A stretch of DNA of 36,240 nt from an uncultured Clostridia bacterium (GTDB lineage Bacteria > Bacillota > Clostridia > Oscillospirales > Acutalibacteraceae): NCBI GenBank assembly GCA_945988915.1, contig CAMFTS010000002.1, positions 1 to 36,240 on the forward strand. Direction: 5' to 3'. The notes beneath the pieces are model-generated. The model was not told the DNA's origin and ran no database searches. It was given only the letters and a program-made list of their open reading frames with translations. Positions within the stretch are counted from its first letter, which is position 1; every line of letters begins with the position of its first letter. Of this stretch, positions 8,629-17,037 are shown one piece after another. Both the position numbers and the translations under genes were made by a program.

Positions 8629-9552
8629 CTATATGTCAAGTCCTGTTTTTTCGTCAATGCCGAGTAAAATGTTCATATTCTGAATTGCCGCACCTGAAGC
8701 GCCTTTGCCCAGATTGTCAAAGCGCGAGACAAGCAAAATTCTGTCATCATTACCAAAGACTGAAATTTCCATACTGTCTTTACCGCTCAATTCACAAGCT
8801 GAAATAAAGCCGTTCCCGTCTGCATTCTCAACATATTTCACAAGACCGTTTTTATAATAGTTTTTAAACACTTCTTTAATATCTTCAACATTACCGTTCA
8901 AGTCAGATTTAAACAGCGGAACTGTTACCTCCATACCCGAGTAATAGGAATCCACGACAGGACAAAACACAGGTTCGTTCTCAAGTCCGCAAAGCTTTAC
9001 CATTTCGGGTAAATGTTTATGCTTTTGAGTAAGTCCGTACTGTCTTGGTGCATCTAGCAAATTACTGCGTGAGTCCGACTCGTAATCGGCTATCATTTTT
9101 TTGCCGCCGCCCGAATAACCGGTCAATGAAAATGCCGTCAGTTTCGCATCTTTATTTATAATTCCGTTTTCCGTAAGCGGTGCCACGAGCGAAATAAAAC
9201 CGCTTGCATGACAGCCGGGATTAGCAATTCTTTTTGAGGCTTTGATTTTTTCTCTCTGACCTGTAAGCTCCGGAAAGCCGTATATCCAGCCGTCAGCAGT
9301 TCTGTGAGCCGTGGAAGTATCTATTATAGCAGTTTTTTCATTTTTTAACAAGCCTACTGCCTCTATTGCAGCTTGATCTGGCAAGCAAAAAAAAGCAATA
9401 TCGCAAGAATTTAGTGCTTCTGCACGGGCCTCTGTGTTCTTTCGCAATTCTTCCGATAAAGTTAAGATTTCAATATCATTTCTTTTTTCAAGACGCTCGT
9501 AAATACGAAGTCCTGTTGTTCCGGCACTGCCGTCAATAAAGATTTTAGTCAT
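8629..9552 (-). CDS. argC: N-acetyl-gamma-glutamyl-phosphate reductase, short (type 2) form
   Basis: NADPH-dependent reduction of N-acetylglutamyl phosphate to the semialdehyde. With 307 residues it belongs to the shorter class of ArgC; the long form is about 340-350. It has an N-terminal nucleotide-binding glycine motif (IDGSAGTTG, 6-14) and the catalytic cysteine Cys114 in ANPGCHASG. GGAG lies about 10 bases before the ATG. It is the first gene of argCJBDF, behind a strong promoter overlapped by ArgR-like dyads. Confidence 0.94.
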   Translation of the reverse strand: MTKIFIDGSAGTTGLRIYERLEKRNDIEILTLSEELRKNTEARAEALNSCDIAFFCLPDQAAIEAVGLLKNEKTAIIDTSTAHRTADGWIYGFPELTGQREKIKASKRIANPGCHASGFISLVAPLTENGIINKDAKLTAFSLTGYSGGGKKMIADYESDSRSNLLDAPRQYGLTQKHKHLPEMVKLCGLENEPVFCPVVDSYYSGMEVTVPLFKSDLNGNVEDIKEVFKNYYKNGLVKYVENADGNGFISACELSGKDSMEISVFGNDDRILLVSRFDNLGKGASGAAIQNMNILLGIDEKTGLDI

Positions 9553-9567
9553 TATTGTATTACTCCA

Positions 9568-9583
9568 TTGTATTTTTATACAA
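9568..9583. promoter_or_regulatory. ArgR-type operator candidate at the argC start site
   Basis: Dyad TTGTAT-TTTT-ATACAA, just downstream of the argC -10 box and over the predicted start of transcription. Shape and AT content resemble ARG boxes, and a bound repressor here would block initiation. No argR gene lies in the window. Confidence 0.5.
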
Positions 9584-9585
9584 AT

Positions 9586-9614
9586 ATTATATATAAATCT
9601 CTATATACAGTCAA
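9586..9614 (-). promoter_or_regulatory. Sigma-A-type promoter of argCJBDF
   Basis: TTGACT (9614-9609), a 17-base spacer, TATAAT (9591-9586) on the minus strand. The predicted start is near 9579, giving a short leader of about 27 bases. Confidence 0.8.
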
Positions 9615-9643
9615 GAATTAATTGAAAAAATATTCATTGAATT

Positions 9644-9682
9644 TACATTTTTATACATATTATTCATATACATTATGTATAT
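9644..9682. promoter_or_regulatory. Upstream ArgR-like dyads
   Basis: Two more AT-rich dyads lie upstream of the argC promoter: TACATTTTTATACA (9644-9657), close to the operator at 9568-9583, and a perfect 17-base palindrome ATATACATTATGTATAT (9666-9682). The first starts about 75 bases from its promoter copy, which would allow hexameric ArgR to bridge the two. The composition is very AT-rich, so chance resemblance is possible. Confidence 0.35.
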
Positions 9683-9723
9683 TATATATGATTATATACA
9701 AATTAGCAATAAAAAACAAAAAA

Positions 9724-9751
9724 TAACGGCGCGCTTATCAGCACACCGTTA
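9724..9751 (-). terminator. Intrinsic terminator after spo0A
   Basis: On the minus strand, arms AACGGTGTGC and GCGCGCCGTT, plus one closing A-U pair, pair with two G-U wobbles around a 6-base loop, followed by ATTTTTTGTTTTTT. On the plus strand the wobbles become mismatches, so it works for the minus strand only. It lies 7 bases after the spo0A stop. Confidence 0.85.
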
Positions 9752-9758
9752 AAAATAT

Positions 9759-10532
9759 TCAGCTTATTTTCATACTCAGCTTTAATTTATCACTGATCAT
9801 CGCAATAAATTCTGAGTTTGTCGGTTTTCCTCTTGTACTTTGAATAGTATAGCCGAAATACGAATTGAGAACATCAACATCTCCTCTGTCCCATGCTACT
9901 TCAATAGCATGCCTGATTGCTCTTTCTACTCTTGACGGTGTTGTAGAAAACCTCTTTGCAACAGTCGGATAAAGAAGCTTGGTAACAGAATTCATCATTT
10001 CGCTGTCGTCAATTGATAGAATAATTGCTTCTCTTAAATACTGATAGCCTTTAATATGCGCCGGAACACCTATCTGATGCATAATATCGCTTACTATTAC
10101 CTGCAAGTCGGAATCGGATTTTGAAGAATTGCCTGTCTTAATGCTCTTTTCCTTTCCCCAGCCCGTCATTTGAATTATTCTTTCTGCCATCATTGATGTA
10201 TCAAAAGGTTTAAGGAAATAGTAGTCGGCTCCGTTTTCGAGTATTTCCTGTTCAAAACGCTGATTGCTTACGCCTGAAACTACCATTACAAGCATATCGT
10301 CAAACCTTGAGTCATTTTTGATTTTCTTTAAAACTGCAAGCGCATCAAGATTCACCATAAAAGCGTCCATTACAACAACATCAGCTTTTTCTTTTTCCAG
10401 AATATTCAAAAGCTGCGCTCCGTCTTTAGATACAAGAATAACCTCAAATCCGTATGATGTAAGAATACTATGAGCATTTTTCCCAAACTCATTTCCCTCC
10501 GATGCTAAAACTACTTTTATTTTTCTTTCCAT
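9759..10532 (-). CDS. spo0A: Sporulation master regulator Spo0A
   Basis: Response regulator that, when phosphorylated, switches on entry into sporulation. The 257-residue protein has an N-terminal receiver (about 1-120) and the Spo0A-specific C-terminal DNA-binding domain. The C-terminal part is well conserved, including TTPSRVERAIRHAIEVAWDR and SYFGYT near the end. I chose ATG at 10532, with GGAGGT 7 bases upstream. An in-frame ATG 30 bases earlier (10562) follows directly on the -10 box of the promoter and would lie upstream of the transcript. The receiver is odd. The acceptor aspartate (VVMDAFM), the Ser/Thr position (VVSG) and the lysine (FLKPFD) are kept, but the usual DD acidic pair after the first strand reads SE (VLASEGNE). 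It lies just downstream of spoIVB, as in most endospore formers. Confidence 0.95.
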   Translation of the reverse strand: MERKIKVVLASEGNEFGKNAHSILTSYGFEVILVSKDGAQLLNILEKEKADVVVMDAFMVNLDALAVLKKIKNDSRFDDMLVMVVSGVSNQRFEQEILENGADYYFLKPFDTSMMAERIIQMTGWGKEKSIKTGNSSKSDSDLQVIVSDIMHQIGVPAHIKGYQYLREAIILSIDDSEMMNSVTKLLYPTVAKRFSTTPSRVERAIRHAIEVAWDRGDVDVLNSYFGYTIQSTRGKPTNSEFIAMISDKLKLSMKIS

Positions 10533-10562
10533 GGTTTTACCTCCGTTTTTTATTTCTGCCAT

Positions 10563-10591
10563 ATTTTACCATATCTGTTAAATTTTGGCAA
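10563..10591 (-). promoter_or_regulatory. Sigma-A-type promoter of spo0A
   Basis: TTGCCA (10591-10586), a 17-base spacer, TAAAAT (10568-10563) on the minus strand. The predicted start is near 10556, about 24 bases before the chosen spo0A ATG. I saw no convincing sigma-H promoter or 0A box next to it. Confidence 0.65.
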
Positions 10592-10635
10592 TAGCAAAAA
10601 TAAAAATTTTGATAAAAAATTGAATAAAAAAGAAA

Positions 10636-10669
10636 TGTGAAGAGAAATATTAAATAATTTCTCTTCACA
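10636..10669 (-). terminator. Intrinsic terminator after spoIVB
   Basis: A 13-base-pair perfect stem (TGTGAAGAGAAAT with its complement) around an 8-base loop, followed on the minus strand by TTTCTTTTTT. It begins 5 bases after the spoIVB stop and separates spoIVB from spo0A. Confidence 0.85.
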
Positions 10670-10674
10670 CCCTT

Positions 10675-11928
10675 TTAGGAAGCTTTATCAGTTTTTACTT
10701 CTTCTGTTTTTTTTGACACTGAGAGCATATTTTCGGCAAAAATAGCATAGCCTTGCAACGGATTATTCAAAAACACGTGTGTTATTGCTCCGACTAACAT
10801 TCCGTTTTGAATTATCGGACTTCCGCTCATTCCCTGTACTATTCCGCCCGTCTTTTCAATCAGATCCGGATCGGTTATCTCAATTACCATATTCTTTTCT
10901 TCATCATCATTACCCTTGACTATCTTTGTAATGCGAGCGTCATAATATTTGGGTCCTTCGCTGTCAACAGTTGATATTATCTGCACTTTACCGAGAGTAA
11001 CCTCGTGCCTTGCCGCGACAGGTATTTCCTGTTTTTTCGGTACTTCGTAAAGCGTTCCGTACAAACCCTTACTGCAGTTTATTTTTAAAATGCCGATATT
11101 ATTCAAACCGAAAACACCGCAGAGCTCACCTGCTGATTTTTCCGTACTTCTGTAGCAACCGTTAATAACTGCCTCAACCGCTTTACCCGAAAGCATTGGC
11201 ATAACTTCCCCTGTGTCAACGTCGCATACTGCATGGCCTAACGAACCGAAAACTTTGGTGTTCTTTTCATAATAGGTTATTGTACCTACACCGGCTGCGC
11301 TGTCTCTAGCCCATAGTCCTGCTTTGTTTTTGCCGTCACCGACAGATTTCTGTAAGGTAAGTTCAGTTTCGTACGGCTTCCCGTCTTTTGAAGCTTTTAC
11401 CTTAATTTTTTTATCCTCGGTATTCTGAAAAAAATCCGTCAGCTGAGATACTGTATTAATCTTAACACCGTTTAGCTCTTTTATGATGTCACCTGTTTCA
11501 AGTCCTGCTTCCTTACCCGGATTCTTGTTTCCCTGCGCGGTTAATACATCATCCATACCAACAATAAGCACACCGTCAGTGTAAAGCTTGATACCGAAGA
11601 TATCACCGCCCGGGACAACATACTGTCTTTTTGAAACAGTTACATAAGAAGATTTCACCGGAATCGTTTCAAATAGCGAAACATTCACAGTATAATGCTC
11701 TTCCTGATTCTTTTCATCTAATGATATTGCACTGTTTGTCAGCACTTGCTTTGATGATCCGTCATCTTTCAAAACATTAATACTGTAAACGCTGTTGAGC
11801 GAGTATTCTTCAGAATTTATAAGATAAATTTCATCAGGAATATCTCTCTGCCCTACATAAACGAATCCGAAAATAACAGAGGTTATCATAAGCCCAATAA
11901 AGCTTATCACTTTAAAAAATGTTTTCAT
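10675..11928 (-). CDS. spoIVB: SpoIVB sporulation signalling serine peptidase
   Basis: Family S55 peptidase, made in the forespore and secreted to the intermembrane space, where in Bacillus it cleaves SpoIVFA to trigger sigma-K activation. The 417-residue protein has one N-terminal membrane segment (about 5-25), a PDZ domain (about 105-195) and a C-terminal peptidase domain. The likely catalytic triad is His232 (GSLGHAVCD), Asp353 (EITDPDL) and Ser368 (GMSGSP). GGAGG lies just before the ATG. It stands alone between two terminators, with spo0A next downstream, the classic pairing. I could not recognise a sigma-F or sigma-G promoter upstream. The presence of sigma-K pathway partners cannot be judged here. 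Confidence 0.95.
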   Translation of the reverse strand: MKTFFKVISFIGLMITSVIFGFVYVGQRDIPDEIYLINSEEYSLNSVYSINVLKDDGSSKQVLTNSAISLDEKNQEEHYTVNVSLFETIPVKSSYVTVSKRQYVVPGGDIFGIKLYTDGVLIVGMDDVLTAQGNKNPGKEAGLETGDIIKELNGVKINTVSQLTDFFQNTEDKKIKVKASKDGKPYETELTLQKSVGDGKNKAGLWARDSAAGVGTITYYEKNTKVFGSLGHAVCDVDTGEVMPMLSGKAVEAVINGCYRSTEKSAGELCGVFGLNNIGILKINCSKGLYGTLYEVPKKQEIPVAARHEVTLGKVQIISTVDSEGPKYYDARITKIVKGNDDEEKNMVIEITDPDLIEKTGGIVQGMSGSPIIQNGMLVGAITHVFLNNPLQGYAIFAENMLSVSKKTEEVKTDKAS

Positions 11929-12000
11929 TTTTTCCTCCGTTGCAGTTTTTACTGCAATAATAATTTATGATTATTTTTCATTTTTATAAGAGGAAAAAAT

Positions 12001-12037
12001 AAGACTTTTCGGTTTATTATAACAACCGAAAAGTCTT
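12001..12037 (-). terminator. Intrinsic terminator after aroK
   Basis: A 14-base-pair perfect stem (AAGACTTTTCGGTT with its complement), 9-base loop, followed on the minus strand by ATTTTTT. It lies 11 bases after the aroK stop and closes the lon-to-aroK run. Confidence 0.9.
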
Positions 12038-12048
12038 AAAAATCTTTT

Positions 12049-12546
12049 TTAATTTTTTAAAATTTCAACAAGCCTTTCAACCGAGGTTTCCACGCTTTCG
12101 TTTTCAACCGTCAAAACAAAGTCTGCATATTCTTTATACAACGGTAAGCGCTGATTAAAAATGTCATCTACACTTTCATCTTTACCTGCCGCAATTCCCC
12201 GCGTTTTAATATTGCTCAATCTTTTCTTTAAAGTTTCAGGCGCAACATCAATAAAAATGATAATTCCGTCGTTTTTCAGATGAGTCATAGCCTCTTTGCG
12301 AAAAACAGCACTTCCGCCTGTTGAAATTACACTGTTTTTGCAGTCAACCGAAAGAATAGCATCTCTTTCAATATCCAAGAAGCTTTCAAGCCCGTCCTTA
12401 TCAATTATGTTTTGCAAAAGTCTGTTTTCACGCTGTTGAATAATCAAATCCGTATCAACAAAGCTCATACCGAGTGTTTTAGCAAGAATAACACCTATTG
12501 TACTTTTACCGCAGCCGGGCATACCTATTAAAACAATGTTTTTCAT
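12049..12546 (-). CDS. aroK: Shikimate kinase
   Basis: Phosphorylates shikimate in the chorismate pathway, cytoplasmic. The 165-residue protein has a Walker A loop GMPGCGKST (8-16), the shikimate-binding DTD (32-34), an STGGSAV stretch matching the usual glycine-rich shikimate-binding motif, and the lid-region arginine in KTRGIA where the family often has RPL. Its ATG shares one base with the pfkA stop (TGATG), and no separate Shine-Dalgarno is evident, so translation is probably coupled to pfkA. Confidence 0.9.
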   Translation of the reverse strand: MKNIVLIGMPGCGKSTIGVILAKTLGMSFVDTDLIIQQRENRLLQNIIDKDGLESFLDIERDAILSVDCKNSVISTGGSAVFRKEAMTHLKNDGIIIFIDVAPETLKKRLSNIKTRGIAAGKDESVDDIFNQRLPLYKEYADFVLTVENESVETSVERLVEILKN

Positions 12547-13508
12547 CAGATTGAAATTTCGTGTGCTAATTTATAGAGGTTAAGGTCAATTTTCTTTGTC
12601 ATATTGAGTGCTTCAAAGATATCGTAATCAACAATATCTTCTTTCTTTGTAGCAACAACACGGTTACCGATACCCTTATCAAGAAGCTCAACTGCTTTGC
12701 AACCCATAAGGCTTCCCGTAACTCTGTCGCGAACAGTCGGAGAACCGCCGCGCTGAACATGACCGAGAATTGTCGCACGGCTTTCAATGCCTGTAATATC
12801 TTGAATTCTCTGAGCCATTTCGCTTACGCCGCCGATGCCTTCAGCAACAATAATGATGAAATGTCTTTTTCCTGTCTTCTGAGTTCTCTTCATTCTTTCA
12901 ATAACATCACGCTCAAAATCGAACTCAACTTCAGGAATGAGTATAGTTGTAGCACCGCAAGCGATACCCGCATTAAGTGCGATATAACCTGCGCGTCTGC
13001 CCATAACTTCAACAACTGAGCAACGGTCATGAGATTCTGTTGTGTCGCGAAGGCGGTCAACCATCTGCATAACGGTATTCATTGATGTATCATAACCTAT
13101 TGTATAGTCACAGCAAGCGATATCATTATCAATAGTTCCCGGAACGCCTACACAGGGAATACCTCTTAAAGATAAATCTCTTGCGCCTCTGAATGAACCG
13201 TCGCCGCCGATAACAACAACGCCGTCAAGTCCGACATTTTTACAAACATCAATAGCTTTCTGCATACCCTCTTCAGTTTTAAACTCAGGACTTCTTGCAG
13301 AATAAAGAATTGTACCGCCGCGGTTAATTATATTTGAAACAGAGCGAAGATTCATCTCATACATATCACCGTACATAAGACCGTTGTATCCGCGTCTGAT
13401 ACCCATAACGCGCATACCCTTTTCACAGCCGGAACGAACAACTGCTCTTATGGCAGCATTCATACCCGGTGCATCTCCACCGCTTGTTAAAACACCGATT
13501 GTTTTCAT
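12546..13508 (-). CDS. pfkA: ATP-dependent 6-phosphofructokinase
   Basis: Commits fructose 6-phosphate to glycolysis. The 320-residue length is that of bacterial ATP-PFK. Visible motifs are TSGGDAPGMNA (8-18), IGGDGSFRGA (glycine rather than the aspartate of pyrophosphate-dependent forms), the catalytic PGTIDND, MGRRAGY and GHVQRGGSP. A GAGGTGATAAA ribosome binding region precedes the ATG. It follows dnaE, a common order in Firmicutes, and has its own promoter in the 101-base gap; aroK follows in the same transcript. Confidence 0.96.
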   Translation of the reverse strand: MKTIGVLTSGGDAPGMNAAIRAVVRSGCEKGMRVMGIRRGYNGLMYGDMYEMNLRSVSNIINRGGTILYSARSPEFKTEEGMQKAIDVCKNVGLDGVVVIGGDGSFRGARDLSLRGIPCVGVPGTIDNDIACCDYTIGYDTSMNTVMQMVDRLRDTTESHDRCSVVEVMGRRAGYIALNAGIACGATTILIPEVEFDFERDVIERMKRTQKTGKRHFIIIVAEGIGGVSEMAQRIQDITGIESRATILGHVQRGGSPTVRDRVTGSLMGCKAVELLDKGIGNRVVATKKEDIVDYDIFEALNMTKKIDLNLYKLAHEISI

Positions 13509-13551
13509 TTTATCACCTCAAGATTTTCTGTGCATAAAAAATTCCACATAT

Positions 13552-13579
13552 ATAATACACTAAAAGTAAAAATAGTCAA
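13552..13579 (-). promoter_or_regulatory. Sigma-A-type promoter of pfkA-aroK
   Basis: TTGACT (13579-13574), a 16-base spacer, TATTAT (13557-13552) on the minus strand, inside the dnaE-pfkA gap. No terminator is visible between dnaE and this promoter, so some read-through from dnaE is expected. Confidence 0.6.
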
Positions 13580-13609
13580 GTAAAAAAGTGTTTTTCGTGA
13601 ATATTCCGG

Positions 13610-16600
13610 TTACTGAAGAACTGCGTTTTCGTTACCTAACAAGCTCTTTAACAGTTCAACAGTCTTGCTTTGGGAATTTATTTTATAATTTGTATCCCTG
13701 TATTTTTTTGTATCCGAAAAGAAAAAGTAAACCGGAATATCACCGTTTTCATTTTTAAGAAGCTGAATACATTTATATATATTGCCGTCAGTATCATCGG
13801 CAAATCTCAAGAACATTCCACGCTTTTTAGCTTTCTTTTCAATGCTCGGACAAGGAGCAAAAGTATCTGCTACAATTTTTGCGTCTTCATCGTCGCGCAG
13901 GGAAAGTCTTCCGCTGAGGAGAACGACATTGCCTGCTTCTAACAGCGTTTTGGAATTTTCGTAATTTTTAGGAAAAACGATTACTTCCATACCGCCCGTA
14001 ACATCTTCAATGTTAAGGAACGCCATAGTTGTATCATTTTTAGTAATTTTCCTCTTTACGGAAGTTATTATTCCAAGTATCTTTACAGCTGTGGAATCTT
14101 TATAAACGCTTGATTCATCGTTTTCAGCTTCGAGCAAATCAATTATTCTTGTAGCCTTAATTCTGTTTGAAATGTCTGCATACTGAGCCATAGGATGCCC
14201 TGAAATATAAAGTCCGGTTGTTTCTTTTTCAAGATTTAAAAGTTCTGAAACGGGAAATTCATCAACATGCTGAATTTCAGGCTCGGTTGTATCGACAATT
14301 CCGCCCAAATCAAAAAGACCTATTTGACCGTCAATGTTTCTTCGCTTATTCATTTCAAGCGAAGCCGCAACCGAATTCAGATTTATCAGCATTTCCCTCC
14401 TGTTTAATTCAAACGAATCAAGGGCTCCGCATTTTATCAGACTCTCAACTGCGCGTTTGTTAAAATCCTTAGAATATACTCTCTTGCAAAAGTCGTAAAA
14501 TGAAGTATATTTACCGTTAAGGCAACGCTCTTTATAAATTGTTTCGATAAAATTATTTCCGAGATTTTTAACTGCAAGCAAGCCGAATCTTATTTTGCCG
14601 CAGTCAGTTGTGAACATTGCTTTTGAGTGATTGATATCAGGCTTCAGAACTTCGATTCCCATTGAATTGCACTCTGAAATATAAAGCGAAACCTTATTTG
14701 TATCATCAATAACGCTTGTAAGAAGCGCCGCCATAAATTCTGCCGGATAATGACATTTCAGATAAGCAGTCTGATAAGCCACAACAGCATACGCCGCCGA
14801 ATGTGACTTGTTAAATGCATACGAAGCAAAAGAAGTCATATCGTCAAAAATACTGTTTGCAGTGCTTTCATCAATGTTATTCTGTTTACAGCCCTGAATA
14901 AAAGTAGTCCGTTCCTGCTCCATAACATCGTGTTTTTTCTTTGACATGGCACGGCGGACAATGTCAGCTCTGCCGAACGAATAGCCTGCAAGTGAACGGA
15001 ATATTTCCATTACCTGTTCCTGATAGACCATACAGCCGTTAGTGACATCAAGAATAGGCTTCAGCTTCTCTGTTTTGTATTTTACAAAATCAGGATTGTG
15101 CCTGTTTGCGATATAAGTATCGATTGAGTCCATAGGACCGGGCCGGTAAAGAGAAATAACAGCTATTATATCCTCTAAGCTTTCCGGTTTTAAGCGGATA
15201 AGCACCCGACGAATTCCCGCCGATTCGCATTGAAATACGCCGTAAGTCTGACCGTTTTTGAAAAGCTCATAAGTTTTTTCATCGTCAAGAGGTACCTTGT
15301 TGATATCAAATGACGGATTTTTTTCTTTTACGGCTTTTACGCAGTCGTCTATTACGGTAAGAGTACGAAGTCCGAGGAAATCCATTTTCAGAAGTCCGAG
15401 TTCTTCGATTGTTGTCATTGTAAACTGTGTGACCACCGATTCGTCATTCCTTGCAAGAGGAACATACTCGTAAACAGGCTTGTCGGTAATAACTACGCCC
15501 GCCGCGTGTTTTGAAGCGTGACGAGGCATACCTTCGACAGCTTTTGCAAGGTCAATAAGCTCTTTGATTTTTTCATCATTATCATAAAGCTGTTTTAAGT
15601 CTGCATTCTTTTTTAAAGCTTTATCTATTGTAATGTCAAGTTCACGGGGTATCTGTTTTGATACGGCGTCAACGGTATTGTACGGTAAGCCGAGAACTCT
15701 TCCGACATCACGGATTGCCGCGCGTGCCGCCATAGTTCCGAATGTAACAATTTGCGCTACATGGTCGGCTCCGTATTTCTTTATAACATAATCAATTACT
15801 TCTTCCCGTCTGACATAGCAAAAATCGACATCAATATCAGGCATACTGACTCTTTCGGGATTCAAAAACCGTTCAAAGAGAAGATTATACTTCATAGGGT
15901 CAATGCCCGTAATTCCCATACAATATGCGGCAATACTTCCTGCTCCCGAGCCTCTTCCCGGTCCTACGGGAATCCCATTACTCTTTGCATAGTTTATAAA
16001 GTCAGCTACTATCAGGAAATAATCCACATAGCCCATATTTTTGATAACTGACAATTCATAGTTTAATCTGTCTTTGTATTCCTGATTACAGTCGTTACCG
16101 TAATTTCTGTATAGTCCCTCAAAGCATTTTTCTTTAAAATACTCAAAATGATCCTGCCCGTTCGGAACTTCAAAATGCGGAAGCTTTGTTTTGTGAAACT
16201 CAAACTCCAAATTACACATATCTGCAATTTTCGCAGTATTCTCAACAGCTTCCGGATAATCCGCAAACAGTTCGAGCATTTCTCTTTCATTTTTTAAATA
16301 AAAATCGTCCGTGCCGAATTCCATACCCGTTTCTTCGTCGATAGTATGGTTAGTCTGTATGCAAACAAGCACCTTCTGAGTTTTTGCATCTTCCTTATTA
16401 ACATAGTGAACATCATTTGTTGCAACAAGAGGAATTCCTGTTTCTTTTGAGAGCCGTGCAAATTTGGGCAATATTTCAAGCTGTTCTTTAATGTGATGAT
16501 TTTGCATTTCGATATAATAATTACCTTGTCCGAAAACAGAATTATACCAAAGTGCAGTCTGCTTTGCTCCTTCATAATCATTCTGAAGAAGCTTTCTCGG

Positions 16601-17026
16601 TATTTCACCCGCAAGACAGGCTGAAAGTGCAATAAGCCCCTCGTGATATTTTTCCAGAAGCTCTTTATCAACTCTCGGTTTTGAATAAAAACCTGAAACC
16701 CAGGATTCGGAAACCATTTTAATAAGGTTTTTGTATCCTGTTTCATTTTTGCAAAGCAGAATTAAATGATGCCTTTCATTGTCAACGGCATGTACCTTTT
16801 CATGTCTGCTTCTTACGGCAACATAAACTTCACAGCCGATAATCGGCTTAATTCCGTTTTTCTTTGCCTCTTTGTAAAAATCAATAACACCGAACATATT
16901 TCCGTGATCGGTTATAGCTACTGCCGTTTGTCCGTTTTTTTTCACAGCATCAAACAACTGCCCGAAGCGACATGCGCCGTCGAGCAGACTGTATTGAGTA
17001 TGCAGATGTAAATGAACAAATGGCAT
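13610..17026 (-). CDS. dnaE: DNA polymerase III alpha subunit, DnaE type
   Basis: C-family replicative polymerase; in Firmicutes DnaE usually extends primers before handing over to PolC. The 1138-residue protein has an N-terminal PHP domain (HLHLHTQYSLLDG, 5-17), the nucleotide-binding PVGPGRGSGAGS (353-364), the catalytic PDIDVDF (396-402, Asp399 and Asp401), helix-hairpin-helix elements, and an OB-fold near the C-terminus (VKILGIITSVKRKI and following). It lacks the inserted exonuclease of PolC, so it is DnaE and not PolC. GAGG precedes the ATG. The start is 11 bases after lysA. Confidence 0.96.
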   Translation of the reverse strand: MPFVHLHLHTQYSLLDGACRFGQLFDAVKKNGQTAVAITDHGNMFGVIDFYKEAKKNGIKPIIGCEVYVAVRSRHEKVHAVDNERHHLILLCKNETGYKNLIKMVSESWVSGFYSKPRVDKELLEKYHEGLIALSACLAGEIPRKLLQNDYEGAKQTALWYNSVFGQGNYYIEMQNHHIKEQLEILPKFARLSKETGIPLVATNDVHYVNKEDAKTQKVLVCIQTNHTIDEETGMEFGTDDFYLKNEREMLELFADYPEAVENTAKIADMCNLEFEFHKTKLPHFEVPNGQDHFEYFKEKCFEGLYRNYGNDCNQEYKDRLNYELSVIKNMGYVDYFLIVADFINYAKSNGIPVGPGRGSGAGSIAAYCMGITGIDPMKYNLLFERFLNPERVSMPDIDVDFCYVRREEVIDYVIKKYGADHVAQIVTFGTMAARAAIRDVGRVLGLPYNTVDAVSKQIPRELDITIDKALKKNADLKQLYDNDEKIKELIDLAKAVEGMPRHASKHAAGVVITDKPVYEYVPLARNDESVVTQFTMTTIEELGLLKMDFLGLRTLTVIDDCVKAVKEKNPSFDINKVPLDDEKTYELFKNGQTYGVFQCESAGIRRVLIRLKPESLEDIIAVISLYRPGPMDSIDTYIANRHNPDFVKYKTEKLKPILDVTNGCMVYQEQVMEIFRSLAGYSFGRADIVRRAMSKKKHDVMEQERTTFIQGCKQNNIDESTANSIFDDMTSFASYAFNKSHSAAYAVVAYQTAYLKCHYPAEFMAALLTSVIDDTNKVSLYISECNSMGIEVLKPDINHSKAMFTTDCGKIRFGLLAVKNLGNNFIETIYKERCLNGKYTSFYDFCKRVYSKDFNKRAVESLIKCGALDSFELNRREMLINLNSVAASLEMNKRRNIDGQIGLFDLGGIVDTTEPEIQHVDEFPVSELLNLEKETTGLYISGHPMAQYADISNRIKATRIIDLLEAENDESSVYKDSTAVKILGIITSVKRKITKNDTTMAFLNIEDVTGGMEVIVFPKNYENSKTLLEAGNVVLLSGRLSLRDDEDAKIVADTFAPCPSIEKKAKKRGMFLRFADDTDGNIYKCIQLLKNENGDIPVYFFFSDTKKYRDTNYKINSQSKTVELLKSLLGNENAVLQ

Positions 17027-17037
17027 ATTATTTCCTC

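Noticed and set aside
10533..10562. Upstream in-frame ATG that would extend Spo0A by 10 residues
   Set aside because: It directly follows the predicted -10 box, so it would lie upstream of the transcript, and it has no ribosome binding site. The ATG at 10532 has GGAGGT.
11929..12000. Sigma-G or sigma-F promoter for spoIVB
   Set aside because: Expected from known biology, and a CATAAAT-like element is present, but no matching -35 at the right distance could be supported. The small TGCAGT/ACTGCA dyad there has no T-run and no known role.
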